Of a DNA stretch of 64,000 nt, positions 38,792 to 48,317 are shown in pieces. The stretch comes from Lepidurus packardi. Its lineage: Eukaryota > Arthropoda > Branchiopoda > Notostraca > Triopsidae. The DNA lies in contig JAKZAN010000053.1 in the NCBI GenBank assembly GCA_023053545.1, forward strand, positions 310,001 to 374,000, in the 5' to 3' direction. Made by a program: the position numbers and the translations under genes. Positions within the stretch are counted from its first letter, which is position 1. Each line of letters opens with the position of its first letter. Below the pieces are notes generated by a model. The model ran no database searches. It saw only the letters and a list, made by a program, of their open reading frames with translations, and was not told the DNA's origin.

Positions 38792-39997
38792 ATGGGATTG
38801 TACAATAGAATTCAAACGGTCGTTCTTTCATCATTAATTTTAATTACTGCTTCAGCATATTCGCAGTCCAATCGGTTTAAGGTTACGCTCGATGCGGGCC
38901 ACGGCGGAAAAGACTTTGGTGCGATATACCACGGCCATATCGAAAAAAATATTGCGTTAGCCGTTACGCTCAAAGTAGGTAAAATACTAGAATCAACTTC
39001 TGGAATTGATGTAGTATACACCAGAAAAGGCGACGTTTTTATTGATCTTGTGGAGAGAGCCAATATAGCCAATCGTGCAGATTCTCATATTTTTGTTTCC
39101 ATTCATTGCAATGCAAACAAAAACACTGCTGCCTATGGAACAGAAACTTATGTGATGGGTATGTCTAAAAATGCTTCGAATTTAGAAGCTGCAAAAAGAG
39201 AAAATGCAGTGATTACGATGGAGAAAGATTATAAGCAAAAATACGAAGGCTATGATCCAAACACGCCGGAAACGATGATTGGCATGACTTTGATGCAAGA
39301 AGAATACTTAGACAATAGCATTGCATTGGCAAGCAAAATTCAGGATATTTTTACAGATGGTTTATCTCGAAAAAGTCGCGGCGTAAAGCAAGCACCTTAT
39401 ATGGTTTTGCACAAAGCATATATGCCAAGAGTTTTAATCGAAATGGGATTTATATCAAACCCAACAGAAGGTGCAATTCTTGATTCTGACGATGGCCAGA
39501 ACGATACTGCAAAAGCCATTGCAAATGCAATTATTAGCTACAAAAAGGAGTATTTTGGCGGGTCGTCTGATGTGGAAACTGTGAAGCCATCTCAAAAAAT
39601 TGTCGAACCAATCACGAAATCTGCTCCAGAAGATGCCATTGTTCCTGAAAAGGGCGTTGTGAAAAACGTGCCAACTCCTGTTGCAAAAACGCAGGAGATT
39701 ACTAAAGTGAAATCTGCCGAGCCTGAATCAGTGTCGACTTCAGGAGCCGTTTTTAAAGTGCAATTGGCTGTTAGCAGTAACAGATTAGAATTAGCACCAA
39801 GCAATTTCAATGGTTTAAGTGCTATTTCAATGATTACTTCAGATAATCTTTATAAGTATATGTATGGATCAACAGCAGACTATGCTGATGCAAAACGATT
39901 GCTGAGTGAGGCAAAATCAAAAGGTTATGCTTCTGCTTTTGTTGTTGCTTTTCGTGACGGAAAAAAAATCAGTATTCAAGAGGCCTTAAAACCTTAA
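38792..39997 (+). CDS. N-acetylmuramoyl-L-alanine amidase (Amidase_3)
   Basis: Zinc amidase that cuts the sugar-peptide bond of peptidoglycan during cell separation. Signal peptide ~1-24 (ending AYSQS). Catalytic domain ~28-245 with zinc ligands H37 (LDAGHGGKDFG), E51 (HIEKNIAL) and a later His in FVSIHCNAN, and the catalytic Glu in LIEMGFISN. A low-complexity linker (~255-310) leads to a ~75-residue C-terminal region that reads like a degenerate SPOR domain (VFKVQLAVSS...AKSKGYASAFVVAF), which would bind denuded septal glycan. The MCE gene follows after 50 nt. Confidence 0.93.
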   Translation: MGLYNRIQTVVLSSLILITASAYSQSNRFKVTLDAGHGGKDFGAIYHGHIEKNIALAVTLKVGKILESTSGIDVVYTRKGDVFIDLVERANIANRADSHIFVSIHCNANKNTAAYGTETYVMGMSKNASNLEAAKRENAVITMEKDYKQKYEGYDPNTPETMIGMTLMQEEYLDNSIALASKIQDIFTDGLSRKSRGVKQAPYMVLHKAYMPRVLIEMGFISNPTEGAILDSDDGQNDTAKAIANAIISYKKEYFGGSSDVETVKPSQKIVEPITKSAPEDAIVPEKGVVKNVPTPVAKTQEITKVKSAEPESVSTSGAVFKVQLAVSSNRLELAPSNFNGLSAISMITSDNLYKYMYGSTADYADAKRLLSEAKSKGYASAFVVAFRDGKKISIQEALKP

Positions 39998-40047
39998 ATT
40001 TGGCCGATTTCCAAACATTTATATTTAAATTTGCTTAAAAAAAGAAA

Positions 40048-41010
40048 TTGAGAGTAACTAGAGAGATCAAAACAGCCATACTTGCAATTGCTTCGATATT
40101 ATTATTTATCTGGGGCTATAGCTTTTTGAAGGGGAGGGATTTACTAACAAATTATAAAACACTCTATGTGCAGTATGACAATGTAGAAGGATTGTCTGCC
40201 TCTGCGCCTGTAACCATTAACGGATTGATTGTTGGAAAAGTACACAGTATTGTCTTGAACCCAGAAACAGGAAAACTCGTTGTCGAATTGCAAATTAAAT
40301 CCGATTTTCCAATATCAAAAACAAGTACTGCAAATATTTATGAACCGGGTCTAATTGGTGGAAAACAAATTCAGATCGTTCCTAATTTCGAGGATAAAAC
40401 TTTGGCTGAAACCGGCGATTCACTCCGAGGAAGCGTAGTTCCTGGACTAACTACCTTAGTTGCTGAAAAACTAACACCTTTGCAAGAAAAAGTAGAGAAG
40501 ATGGTTGTTAGTGCTGACAAATTGCTGTCAAACATCAACACTGTATTAGATTCTAAAACAAAAGAAAATTTACAACAAAGCATTTCGAATCTAAGCGAAA
40601 CACTAGCTGAATTCAAGAAAGTGGGCGCAAATGCTAATACGCTTCTAAGCGATAATAAGGTAAAGATTAGCAGTACGCTGACTAATTTAGACAAAGCTTC
40701 TTCCAATTTTTCACGAATATCAGACTCCATTGCGAAAACAAACTTGGGCAAAACAATTCAGAATCTAGAACACACGCTTGCAAAAGTGGATAATATCTTG
40801 TTAGATGCACAGAGTGGTAAGGGAACAATGGGGAAACTATTGAAGGACGACAGCCTGTATAATAATCTCAACAAATCCTCTCAAGAATTGGATTTGCTGC
40901 TTCAAGATTTACGCTTAAACCCAACACGGTACATTAACGTATCTGTATTTGGAAAGAAAAACAAGCCTTATGTGGCACCAAAGGAAATAGATACAATTAT
41001 AAAAAAATAA
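40048..41010 (+). CDS. MlaD/MCE-family lipid transport protein
   Basis: Periplasmic substrate-binding component of an MCE-type phospholipid transporter. One N-terminal membrane helix (~8-25, TAILAIASILLFIWGYSFL) anchors it, the MCE domain covers ~38-115 (NVEGLSASAPVTINGLIVGKV), and a long helical tail ~140-290 follows, as in MlaD-type proteins that form hexamers. The start codon is TTG. No ATPase or permease of the transporter is next to it; they would lie elsewhere. It is 8 nt upstream of the iron-sulfur protein gene. Confidence 0.88.
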   Translation: MRVTREIKTAILAIASILLFIWGYSFLKGRDLLTNYKTLYVQYDNVEGLSASAPVTINGLIVGKVHSIVLNPETGKLVVELQIKSDFPISKTSTANIYEPGLIGGKQIQIVPNFEDKTLAETGDSLRGSVVPGLTTLVAEKLTPLQEKVEKMVVSADKLLSNINTVLDSKTKENLQQSISNLSETLAEFKKVGANANTLLSDNKVKISSTLTNLDKASSNFSRISDSIAKTNLGKTIQNLEHTLAKVDNILLDAQSGKGTMGKLLKDDSLYNNLNKSSQELDLLLQDLRLNPTRYINVSVFGKKNKPYVAPKEIDTIIKK

Positions 41011-41017
41011 AGCACCA

Positions 41018-42343
41018 ATGGGTTATTTAGACAATATTTTATTTGCCATTTTATTAGCCATCGGATTCGGATTTTTTGCCATTCATGCCAAAAAAATCGC
41101 CAGAAACATCAAGTTAGGACGCGATATTGACCGCTCGGATAACCCGTCCGCACGTTGGGCAAACATGGCTCTAATAGCGCTTGGGCAGTCAAAAATGGTG
41201 AAAAGACCTGTTGCCGGAATTCTGCACATTATTGTATATGCGGGATTTATTATCATCAACATTGAATTGTTGGAAATTATTATTGATGGGCTATTTGGAA
41301 CACACCGCATTTTTAATTTTTTAGGTGGTTTTTATGACTTTTTAATTGCCTCTTTTGAAATTTTGGCGTTATTAGTTTTGATTGCTGTTTTTGGATTCTA
41401 TGCCAGAAGAAACATTATTAAACTGAAGCGCTTTGTTCATTCAGATTTGAAAGGATGGCCAAAAAGCGATGCAAACTACATTTTATACTTCGAAATTGTA
41501 TTGATGTCTTTGTTTTTATTAATGAATGCAGCCGATCAAGCACTTCAAAATTCTGGTTTAAATCATTATATAAAAGCAGGATCGTTTCCAGTTTCAAAAT
41601 ATTTAGTCCCAATATTTGAAGGATCAAGTGTTGCACATATTGTTTTGTTTGAACGTACGTTTTGGTGGTTGCATATTATCGGGATTTTATGTTTCATGAA
41701 CTACCTATATTTTTCAAAGCACCTTCACATTCTATTGGCTTTCCCAAATACATATTATGCTGATTTAGAACTGAAAGGGAAGTTTAGAAATTTAGAAGAA
41801 GTTACTACTGAAGTAAAACTAATGATGGATCCTAACGCTGATCCTTTTGCAGCTCCCGCCAATCCCGATGCTCTACCAGCAAAGTTTGGCGCGAGCGACG
41901 TAATGGATTTAAACTGGGTTCAATTGCTCAACGCCTATACCTGCACAGAATGTGGTCGGTGTACTTCGGCTTGTCCAGCAAATATTACCGGCAAGAAGCT
42001 ATCACCTCGAAAAATTATGATGGATACACGTGACCGCCTTGAAGAAGTTGGTCGGAATATCGATACTAATAAGGGGGTTTTTATACCAGACAACAAGACA
42101 CTACTCAACGATTATATTACGCCAGAAGAGCTTTGGGCTTGCACATCGTGTAATGCTTGTGTGGAAGAATGTCCCGTAAATATAAGTCCACTATCAATTA
42201 TTATGCATATGAGAAGGTATCTTGTTATGGAACAAAGTGCGGCACCGATGTCGCTTAATAGCATGATGACCAATATTGAAAATAATGGTGCGCCATGGCA
42301 ATATAGCCAACAAGATCGTTTGAATTGGAAGCAAGAAAACTAG
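41018..42343 (+). CDS. Membrane iron-sulfur oxidoreductase (HdrD/LutB-like)
   Basis: Integral membrane electron-transfer subunit. About five hydrophobic segments (~5-25, 65-90, 110-130, 155-175, 215-240) form a nitrate-reductase-gamma-like domain. Two 4Fe-4S motifs follow: CTECGRCTSACP near 308-319 and CTSCNACVEECP near 378-389. The gene two places downstream encodes the CCG-domain partner normally fused to or paired with such proteins, as in heterodisulfide or lactate oxidation complexes. A quinone-linked electron route is likely; the donor is unknown. Confidence 0.85.
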   Translation: MGYLDNILFAILLAIGFGFFAIHAKKIARNIKLGRDIDRSDNPSARWANMALIALGQSKMVKRPVAGILHIIVYAGFIIINIELLEIIIDGLFGTHRIFNFLGGFYDFLIASFEILALLVLIAVFGFYARRNIIKLKRFVHSDLKGWPKSDANYILYFEIVLMSLFLLMNAADQALQNSGLNHYIKAGSFPVSKYLVPIFEGSSVAHIVLFERTFWWLHIIGILCFMNYLYFSKHLHILLAFPNTYYADLELKGKFRNLEEVTTEVKLMMDPNADPFAAPANPDALPAKFGASDVMDLNWVQLLNAYTCTECGRCTSACPANITGKKLSPRKIMMDTRDRLEEVGRNIDTNKGVFIPDNKTLLNDYITPEELWACTSCNACVEECPVNISPLSIIMHMRRYLVMEQSAAPMSLNSMMTNIENNGAPWQYSQQDRLNWKQEN

Positions 42344-42416
42344 AAATAAAAATTCTCTTATAGGTGAGTTTAAGGGTGTTTTTAATGAATTGTAACTAAT
42401 AAATTAAAAACAAAAA

Positions 42417-42860
42417 ATGAAAGTAGAAGAAATTGACAAAAAGTTGCAGCGTATCTCCGAAAATGGAAGCGAACTAAGCCCGGTTTTACCTGAAGGCATC
42501 AAAAACTATTTGATAGATATTGACGGTACAATTTGTGATGATATTCCGAATGAAGAACCGGAGCGAATGCTAACGGCGGCGGTCTATCCTGATGCATTAA
42601 TAACGCTAAACAAATGGTATGATGAAGGTCATATCATATTTTTCTTTACCTCGCGAACTGAAGAGCACAGAGCTTATACAGAAACATGGCTTAAGCAACA
42701 TGGCTTTAAATACCATGGCATGGTCATGGGAAAACCAAGGGGCGGCAATTATCATTGGGTCGACAATCACTTGGTTAAAGCAACTCGATTTAAGGGGAAA
42801 TTTACAGATTTAATTGAAAAAGAAGTTACTATACAAGTCTTCGATGACGAAGAAAAGTAG
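42417..42860 (+). CDS. HAD-like phosphatase family protein
   Basis: A 147-aa protein with the HAD nucleophile motif YLIDIDGTICDD near residues 32-43, an FFFTSRTEEHR motif (motif II Ser/Thr) near 79-89 and a KPRGGNYHWVDN motif near 102-113. Such short flavobacterial homologues are sometimes labelled phosphoheptose isomerase; I see no isomerase motif and prefer HAD hydrolase. It lies between the two iron-sulfur genes on the same strand, an arrangement seen in related genomes as far as I recall. Confidence 0.75.
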   Translation: MKVEEIDKKLQRISENGSELSPVLPEGIKNYLIDIDGTICDDIPNEEPERMLTAAVYPDALITLNKWYDEGHIIFFFTSRTEEHRAYTETWLKQHGFKYHGMVMGKPRGGNYHWVDNHLVKATRFKGKFTDLIEKEVTIQVFDDEEK

Positions 42861-42889
42861 AACATACAAAATTTAATAACAGCATTGAT

Positions 42890-43681
42890 ATGTCAGAAAT
42901 TTTAAATGTGCCTACAATGGCAGAAATGTTAGCCGAGGGAAAACAGCCTGAGGTTTTGTTTTGGGTGGGTTGCGCAGGAAGTTTTGACGACCGTGCAAAA
43001 AAAATAACCAAAGCTTTTGTGCGGATTCTAAACCGTGCAAACATTTCGTTTGCAGTATTAGGTGCTGAAGAAAGTTGTACCGGCGATCCTGCAAAGCGGG
43101 CCGGGAATGAATTCTTGTTTCAAATGCAGGCCATGATGAATATAGAAGTCCTAAACGCTTACGAAGCTAAAAAAATCGTTACAGCTTGTCCGCACTGCTT
43201 CAATACATTAAAAAATGAATATCCAGAATTGGGCGGCATCTATGAAGTAATTCACCATACAGAATTTTTGAAATCTTTACTAGATGATGGCAGACTAACA
43301 ATTGAAGGCGGGCAGTTCAAGGGTAAAAAGATTACATTTCACGATCCTTGCTATTTGGGCCGTGCAAATAACATATACCAAGCTCCACGCGATTTAATCA
43401 CTAAATTGGATGCTGAATTGGTAGAGATGAAACGTTCCAAAGCAAATGGACTTTGTTGTGGTGCAGGAGGCGCGCAGATGTTTAAAGATGCAGAACCTGG
43501 TTTTAAAGAAGTTAATGTAGAAAGAACTGAAGAAGCTTTAGCGCTAGAACCGCAAATTATTGCAGCGGGTTGCCCTTTCTGCAATACAATGCTCACTGAC
43601 GGCGTTAAAAATAAAGAAAGAGAGCAAGATGTAAAGGTAATGGATGTGGCAGAACTTATTGCCAATGCACAAGATCTTTAA
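42890..43681 (+). CDS. CCG-domain (Fe-S)-binding protein, HdrB/LutA-like
   Basis: Cytoplasmic partner of the membrane iron-sulfur protein. Two cysteine-rich CCG modules are present: WVGCAGSFDDRAKK...ESCTGDPAKR...TACPHCFNTLKNEYP in the N-terminal half, and HDPCYLGRANN...LCCGAGGAQMF...AGCPFCNTML in the C-terminal half. These bind an unusual 4Fe-4S cluster in HdrB-type subunits. Length 263 aa. It starts 29 nt after the HAD gene and is followed after 20 nt by a small conserved gene, so the four likely form one operon. Confidence 0.87.
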   Translation: MSEILNVPTMAEMLAEGKQPEVLFWVGCAGSFDDRAKKITKAFVRILNRANISFAVLGAEESCTGDPAKRAGNEFLFQMQAMMNIEVLNAYEAKKIVTACPHCFNTLKNEYPELGGIYEVIHHTEFLKSLLDDGRLTIEGGQFKGKKITFHDPCYLGRANNIYQAPRDLITKLDAELVEMKRSKANGLCCGAGGAQMFKDAEPGFKEVNVERTEEALALEPQIIAAGCPFCNTMLTDGVKNKEREQDVKVMDVAELIANAQDL

Positions 43682-43701
43682 AACCAACTAAACAACTAAA
43701 A

Positions 43702-44184
43702 ATGTACATTCCATTTGATCAATTACCAGAAGATGCAAAAATCTGGATATACCAATCCAATAGAAAGTTTTCTGATACAGAAATAACAGAAATTGAAGAA
43801 TCTTTATCTGGTTTTGTAGCAAATTGGGCTGCACACGGAACCAGTTTGCAGGCATCTTTTCTAACGAGATACAATCGTTTTATTATTTTGGCTGTAAACC
43901 AAGAAAATCAAATTGCCACGGGATGCTCGATTGATTCCTCTGTAGCTTTTATCCAAAGTTTGGAAAAACAATACGAGGTTGATTTACTGGATAAGATGAA
44001 TGTTACATTTAAATTGGGTGAACACATCGCCCATAAGCCTTTAGCTGAGTTTAAAAAAATGGCTAAAGAAAAAGCAGTTTCTGAAAATACAATTATCTTC
44101 AACAATCTTGTCAATACAGTCGGAGAATGGAACGAATATTGGGAAGTACCTGCAAGCGAAAGCTGGCACAGTAGATTCTTTTAA
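43702..44184 (+). CDS. Conserved hypothetical protein (Bacteroidota), 160 aa
   Basis: Family of unknown function found next to CCG iron-sulfur proteins in flavobacteria. Databases often call it ABC transporter ATPase, but there is no Walker A, signature or Walker B motif here. Visible conserved blocks are WIYQSNRKF near the start, GFVANWAAHGTSL and a single cysteine in ATGCSIDSSV; it ends SWHSRFF. No signal peptide. The GH3 gene follows after 13 nt. Confidence 0.75.
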   Translation: MYIPFDQLPEDAKIWIYQSNRKFSDTEITEIEESLSGFVANWAAHGTSLQASFLTRYNRFIILAVNQENQIATGCSIDSSVAFIQSLEKQYEVDLLDKMNVTFKLGEHIAHKPLAEFKKMAKEKAVSENTIIFNNLVNTVGEWNEYWEVPASESWHSRFF

Positions 44185-44197
44185 ACCCATTCAAATT

Positions 44198-47110
44198 ATG
44201 TATCGCATCATTATCTGCCTACTTCTTGTGCAATTTTCCACAGCACAAAACCGAAAATACGTCCATGATCCTAAAAGGACTTTGGAGGCTACTTGGGTGG
44301 ATAGCGTTTATAAGAAAATGACGTTGGATGAAAAAATCGGGCAGCTCTTTATGGTTGCAGCGTATTCCAACAAGGATTCTGTGCATACAAACACTATTGA
44401 GCGACTTATAAAGAACCAAAAAATTGGGGGTCTTATATTTTTTCAAGGTGGCCCTTATCGGCAAGCGCGGTTAACAAATAGGTACCAAAGTGCATCTAAA
44501 ATTCCTTTATTTATTGGGATTGACGCAGAATGGGGACTCGCAATGCGATTAGACTCCGTGAATAGGTATCCTTGGAACATGACTTTAGGAGCCATACAAG
44601 ACTTAAGTCTCATTGAACGCGTGGGGCGGGAATATGGCATTCAAAGTAAAAGACTTGGCGTACATTTCAATTTTGCGCCTGTTCTGGATATCAACACAAA
44701 TCCGAAAAATCCAATAATTGGAAACCGCTCTTTTGGCGAAGATAAAATTAACGTTACCAATCGCGCATTAGCTTTAATGAAAGGTATTCAGCATGAGGGC
44801 GTTTTTGCAACGGGCAAACATTTTCCTGGACATGGCGATACATCAACTGATTCACACTTAACACTACCCACTGTTTCGTTTTCAAAAGATCGTTTGTCAA
44901 GCACCGAATTTTTTCCTTATAAAAAATTGTTTCTAGAAGGGTTGGCTTCTGTGATGGTAGCTCATTTGAACGTGCCTAGTTTGGAACCTCGGGAAAATTA
45001 TCCAACATCAATATCCTACAATGTCGTAACAAATATTCTGCAGAAAGAGCTCGGCTTTGAGGGCCTAATATTTACCGACGCGTTGAATATGAAAGGCGCT
45101 AGTAATTTCAAGCAGCCAGGGGATATTGATCTCGAAGCTTTTCTAGCTGGGAATGATGTGCTATTGTTTTCCGAGAATGTTCCTCTTGCAATCGAAAAAA
45201 TTTGCATGGCCTATCAGGATACCTTAATTTCAGAAAAACGATTGGCACATTCAGTCAAAAAAATATTAAAGTATAAGTATCGCGCCGGTTTGGATCATTA
45301 CACTGCCATAAACACGGCAAACTTAGCCAAAGACATCAATCCTTCAGCCAATGCCGCTTTGCAATATGAATTGTACGAAAATGCAGTTACAGTTATTAAA
45401 AATGAAGAAGAAATTGTTCCCATTCGTAAAATTGAACAAGAGCGCATTGCTTACGTAAAACTTGGCGAAGATAGTCACACGCCTTTTCTTTCGACCTTAA
45501 ATAAGTATGCAGAAGTTACAGAGATATCCGAAAGCAATCTCGATTCATTGAAAGTTCGTTTAAAGCCTTTCACAACAATTATTGTAGGTTATCATAAACC
45601 AGACGGCGCATGGAAAAACCACGATTTCAAGGCAGGCGAACTAGCGAAGCTAGACACCATTAGTAAATATGGCCGCGTTATTTTAGACGTCTTTGCAAAA
45701 CCATATGTTTTGATGCAAGTTCAAAACATAAGCCGAATCAAGTCTGTTGTTGTTTCTTATCAAAATACGGATGTTTCACAGATTGTTTCGGCGCAACTTA
45801 TTTTTGGAGCCATCGGCGCTAAAGGTAAATTGCCGGTAACTATAAACACATTAAACAATAGTTTTGCCGTAAATAAGGGTCTAGCAACCGCAAAACTAAA
45901 CCGATTAGGATTCACTGCACCCGAAAATGTGGGCATGAATCCGGAAATTTTAGCCAATATTGACCGTCTTGCAAAAAAAGCAATTGACGGTAAAATGACG
46001 CCGGGTATACAGGTTTTAGTCGCAAGAAAGGGAAAAGTATTTTTTCAGAAATCTTACGGATATCATACTTATGAAAAAGGACTTAAAGTTACCAATACCG
46101 ACATATATGATGTTGCATCACTAACTAAGATTTTGTCGACACTTCCAAATGTGATGAAGCTATATGATCAGCATAAAATTGATATGGAAACACGTTTGGA
46201 TCAGATGCTTCCTATTTTTGCAAATACAGATAAGAAAGCGATTCATTTTAAAGAGTTACTGTCGCATTACGCCAGATTACAAGCATGGATTCCTTTTTAT
46301 AAGACAACTTTAGACAGCCTTAATAAACCTAACAGTTTATATTACCGAAAGTCAATTGAGCCTGGTTTTACAAAACAAGTATCTGAAAATTTATATTTGC
46401 GAGACGATTATAAAGATTCGATTATGAGCCAAATTGCCAATAGCAAATTGTTGCTTAAGAAAGAATATAAATACAGTGATTTTACCTTTATAATCTTAAA
46501 GGAATATTTGGAGAAAGCAACGGGCAAAACATTAGACCTGCTTGCCGAAGACAATTTCTATAAATCAATTGGAATGAATTATACCGGATATAATCCCTTG
46601 CGAAAATTTGACATGAGCGCAATTCCTCCGACTGAAAAAGACACTTACTTTAGGTATCAAACTGTTCAAGGATATGTTCACGATATGGCTGCGGCAATGG
46701 AAGGCGGCGTTGGAGGACATGCAGGGATTTTTGCCAATGCGATGGACGTTGCAAAGATGATGCAGATGTATTTGCAAAAAGGAAATTATGGTGGAAAGCA
46801 ATACTTTTCAGAAAAAACCTTTAACGACTTCAACACATGCTATTTCTGCAAAGAAGGCAACCGACGTGGTATCGGTTTCGACAAACCACAGCTGCCTAAC
46901 ACCGCAGGCCCAACTTGCAATTGCGTATCAATGAAGAGTTTTGGGCATACCGGATTTACAGGTACAATTGCATGGGCAGATCCAGAAACTGAAATAGTTT
47001 ATGTATTTCTGTCAAACAGAACTTTTCCCGATTCCAGCATCAATACTTTATCAAAGGAAAATATTCGAGAGGATATTCAGAAAATTATTGAACAAGCTAT
47101 CTTGAAGTAA
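44198..47110 (+). CDS. GH3 beta-N-acetylhexosaminidase fused to a beta-lactamase-fold domain
   Basis: Exported 970-aa two-domain protein. After a signal peptide (1-17, ending STAQN), a GH3 catalytic domain (~30-370) carries GIDAEWGLAMRL, the KHFPGHGDTSTDSH loop and the nucleophile Asp in GLIFTDALNMKG, typical of NagZ-type hexosaminidases. A C-terminal GH3 part is followed by a class C beta-lactamase/DD-peptidase domain (~590-960) with SxxK in DVASLTKIL, YSDF as the Y-x-N-like motif and HTGFTG. The combination suggests peptidoglycan recycling or remodelling. I chose the ATG at 44198; an upstream ATG would give a 30-residue extension inside the previous gene. Confidence 0.93.
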   Translation: MYRIIICLLLVQFSTAQNRKYVHDPKRTLEATWVDSVYKKMTLDEKIGQLFMVAAYSNKDSVHTNTIERLIKNQKIGGLIFFQGGPYRQARLTNRYQSASKIPLFIGIDAEWGLAMRLDSVNRYPWNMTLGAIQDLSLIERVGREYGIQSKRLGVHFNFAPVLDINTNPKNPIIGNRSFGEDKINVTNRALALMKGIQHEGVFATGKHFPGHGDTSTDSHLTLPTVSFSKDRLSSTEFFPYKKLFLEGLASVMVAHLNVPSLEPRENYPTSISYNVVTNILQKELGFEGLIFTDALNMKGASNFKQPGDIDLEAFLAGNDVLLFSENVPLAIEKICMAYQDTLISEKRLAHSVKKILKYKYRAGLDHYTAINTANLAKDINPSANAALQYELYENAVTVIKNEEEIVPIRKIEQERIAYVKLGEDSHTPFLSTLNKYAEVTEISESNLDSLKVRLKPFTTIIVGYHKPDGAWKNHDFKAGELAKLDTISKYGRVILDVFAKPYVLMQVQNISRIKSVVVSYQNTDVSQIVSAQLIFGAIGAKGKLPVTINTLNNSFAVNKGLATAKLNRLGFTAPENVGMNPEILANIDRLAKKAIDGKMTPGIQVLVARKGKVFFQKSYGYHTYEKGLKVTNTDIYDVASLTKILSTLPNVMKLYDQHKIDMETRLDQMLPIFANTDKKAIHFKELLSHYARLQAWIPFYKTTLDSLNKPNSLYYRKSIEPGFTKQVSENLYLRDDYKDSIMSQIANSKLLLKKEYKYSDFTFIILKEYLEKATGKTLDLLAEDNFYKSIGMNYTGYNPLRKFDMSAIPPTEKDTYFRYQTVQGYVHDMAAAMEGGVGGHAGIFANAMDVAKMMQMYLQKGNYGGKQYFSEKTFNDFNTCYFCKEGNRRGIGFDKPQLPNTAGPTCNCVSMKSFGHTGFTGTIAWADPETEIVYVFLSNRTFPDSSINTLSKENIREDIQKIIEQAILK

Positions 47111-47186
47111 TTTTTTTATCGCTTTCTGATCAGAAAGCATAACTATGCAGGCAATATTCCGTAAATTCGTACTCTAATTTTACAGA

Positions 47187-48317
47187 ATGAAAATTGCAAT
47201 TGTATGTTATCCGACTTTTGGTGGAAGTGGTGTTGTGGCAACAGAATTGGGCCTCGAGCTGGCGCATCGCGGTCACGAAATCCACTTTATAACTTATAGT
47301 CAACCTGTTCGATTGGCGCTGCTTAGTGCCAATGTACATTATCACGAAGTAAACGTTCCGGAATACCCATTGTTTCATTACCAGCCCTATGAGCTAGCAC
47401 TGTCAAGTAAGCTTGTGGATATGGTGAAACTACACAAAATTGAATTATTGCATGTGCATTATGCCATTCCGCATGCTTATGCTGGTTATATGGCAAAGCA
47501 GATGTTGATGGACGAAGGTATCTTTATTCCGATGGTAACCACATTGCACGGAACAGATATAACCTTAGTGGGCAATCATCCTTTTTATAAACCCGCAGTC
47601 AGTTTTAGTATCAACAAGTCAGACATAGTAACATCCGTTTCGCAAAATCTAAAAGAAGAAACTTATAAGTTATTCAACATCACGAAAGACATTCATGTAA
47701 TTCCCAATTTCATCGAATTGGATAAAAACGTTAATGATCCTTCTATCCCTTGCCACAGATCATCAATTGCAAAGTCTAACGAGAAGATTATTACACACAT
47801 AAGCAATTTTAGAAAAGTAAAACGCATTCCCGATATCATCAAAATATTTCACAAAATTCAAGATGTGGTGCCTTCCAAGCTACTAATGGTTGGTGATGGC
47901 CCTGAAAAGGAATTTGCAGAAAGACTTTGTAGTGATTTGGATATTCAGCATAGAGTAATATTCTTGGGCAATAGCAATGAAGTGGATCGAATTCTAAGTT
48001 ATTCCGATTTGTTTTTATTGCCTTCTGAAACTGAAAGTTTTGGATTAGCTGCGCTAGAAGCAATGGCGTGGGGTGTTCCAGTCATTTCTAGCAATTCTGG
48101 TGGAATTCCAGAGGTTAATATAGATGGTGTTTCAGGTTATCTGAGCGATGTAGGCGATATTGACGGAATGGCCAGGAATGCGATTAAGATTCTTTCAGAT
48201 ACGGCGCTGCCAAAATTTAAAGAAAATGCACTCAAAGTTGCACAACAATTTGACATCCATAAAATATTACCGCTGTATGAAGAGTTATATGAAAAAGCAC
48301 TTAAACTTTCCATATGA
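47187..48317 (+). CDS. bshA: N-acetyl-alpha-D-glucosaminyl L-malate synthase (bacillithiol pathway)
   Basis: GT4-family glycosyltransferase that joins GlcNAc to L-malate, the first step of bacillithiol synthesis. Family hallmarks are CYPTFGGSGVVATELG at the start, LLHVHYAIPHAYAGY near 95, THISNFRKVKRIPDII near 200 and the C-terminal E-x7-E motif in SETESFGLAALEAMAWG. Length 376 aa is standard. bshB and bshC are not in the window. The 3' end overlaps the next gene by 4 nt. Confidence 0.95.
   Translation: MKIAIVCYPTFGGSGVVATELGLELAHRGHEIHFITYSQPVRLALLSANVHYHEVNVPEYPLFHYQPYELALSSKLVDMVKLHKIELLHVHYAIPHAYAGYMAKQMLMDEGIFIPMVTTLHGTDITLVGNHPFYKPAVSFSINKSDIVTSVSQNLKEETYKLFNITKDIHVIPNFIELDKNVNDPSIPCHRSSIAKSNEKIITHISNFRKVKRIPDIIKIFHKIQDVVPSKLLMVGDGPEKEFAERLCSDLDIQHRVIFLGNSNEVDRILSYSDLFLLPSETESFGLAALEAMAWGVPVISSNSGGIPEVNIDGVSGYLSDVGDIDGMARNAIKILSDTALPKFKENALKVAQQFDIHKILPLYEELYEKALKLSI

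Noticed and set aside
42417-42860. Label of phosphoheptose isomerase
   Set aside because: The DxDGT nucleophile motif marks a HAD fold; no SIS-domain motif is present.
43702-44184. Label of ABC transporter ATPase commonly attached to this family
   Set aside because: No Walker A, Walker B or signature motif can be found in the 160 residues.
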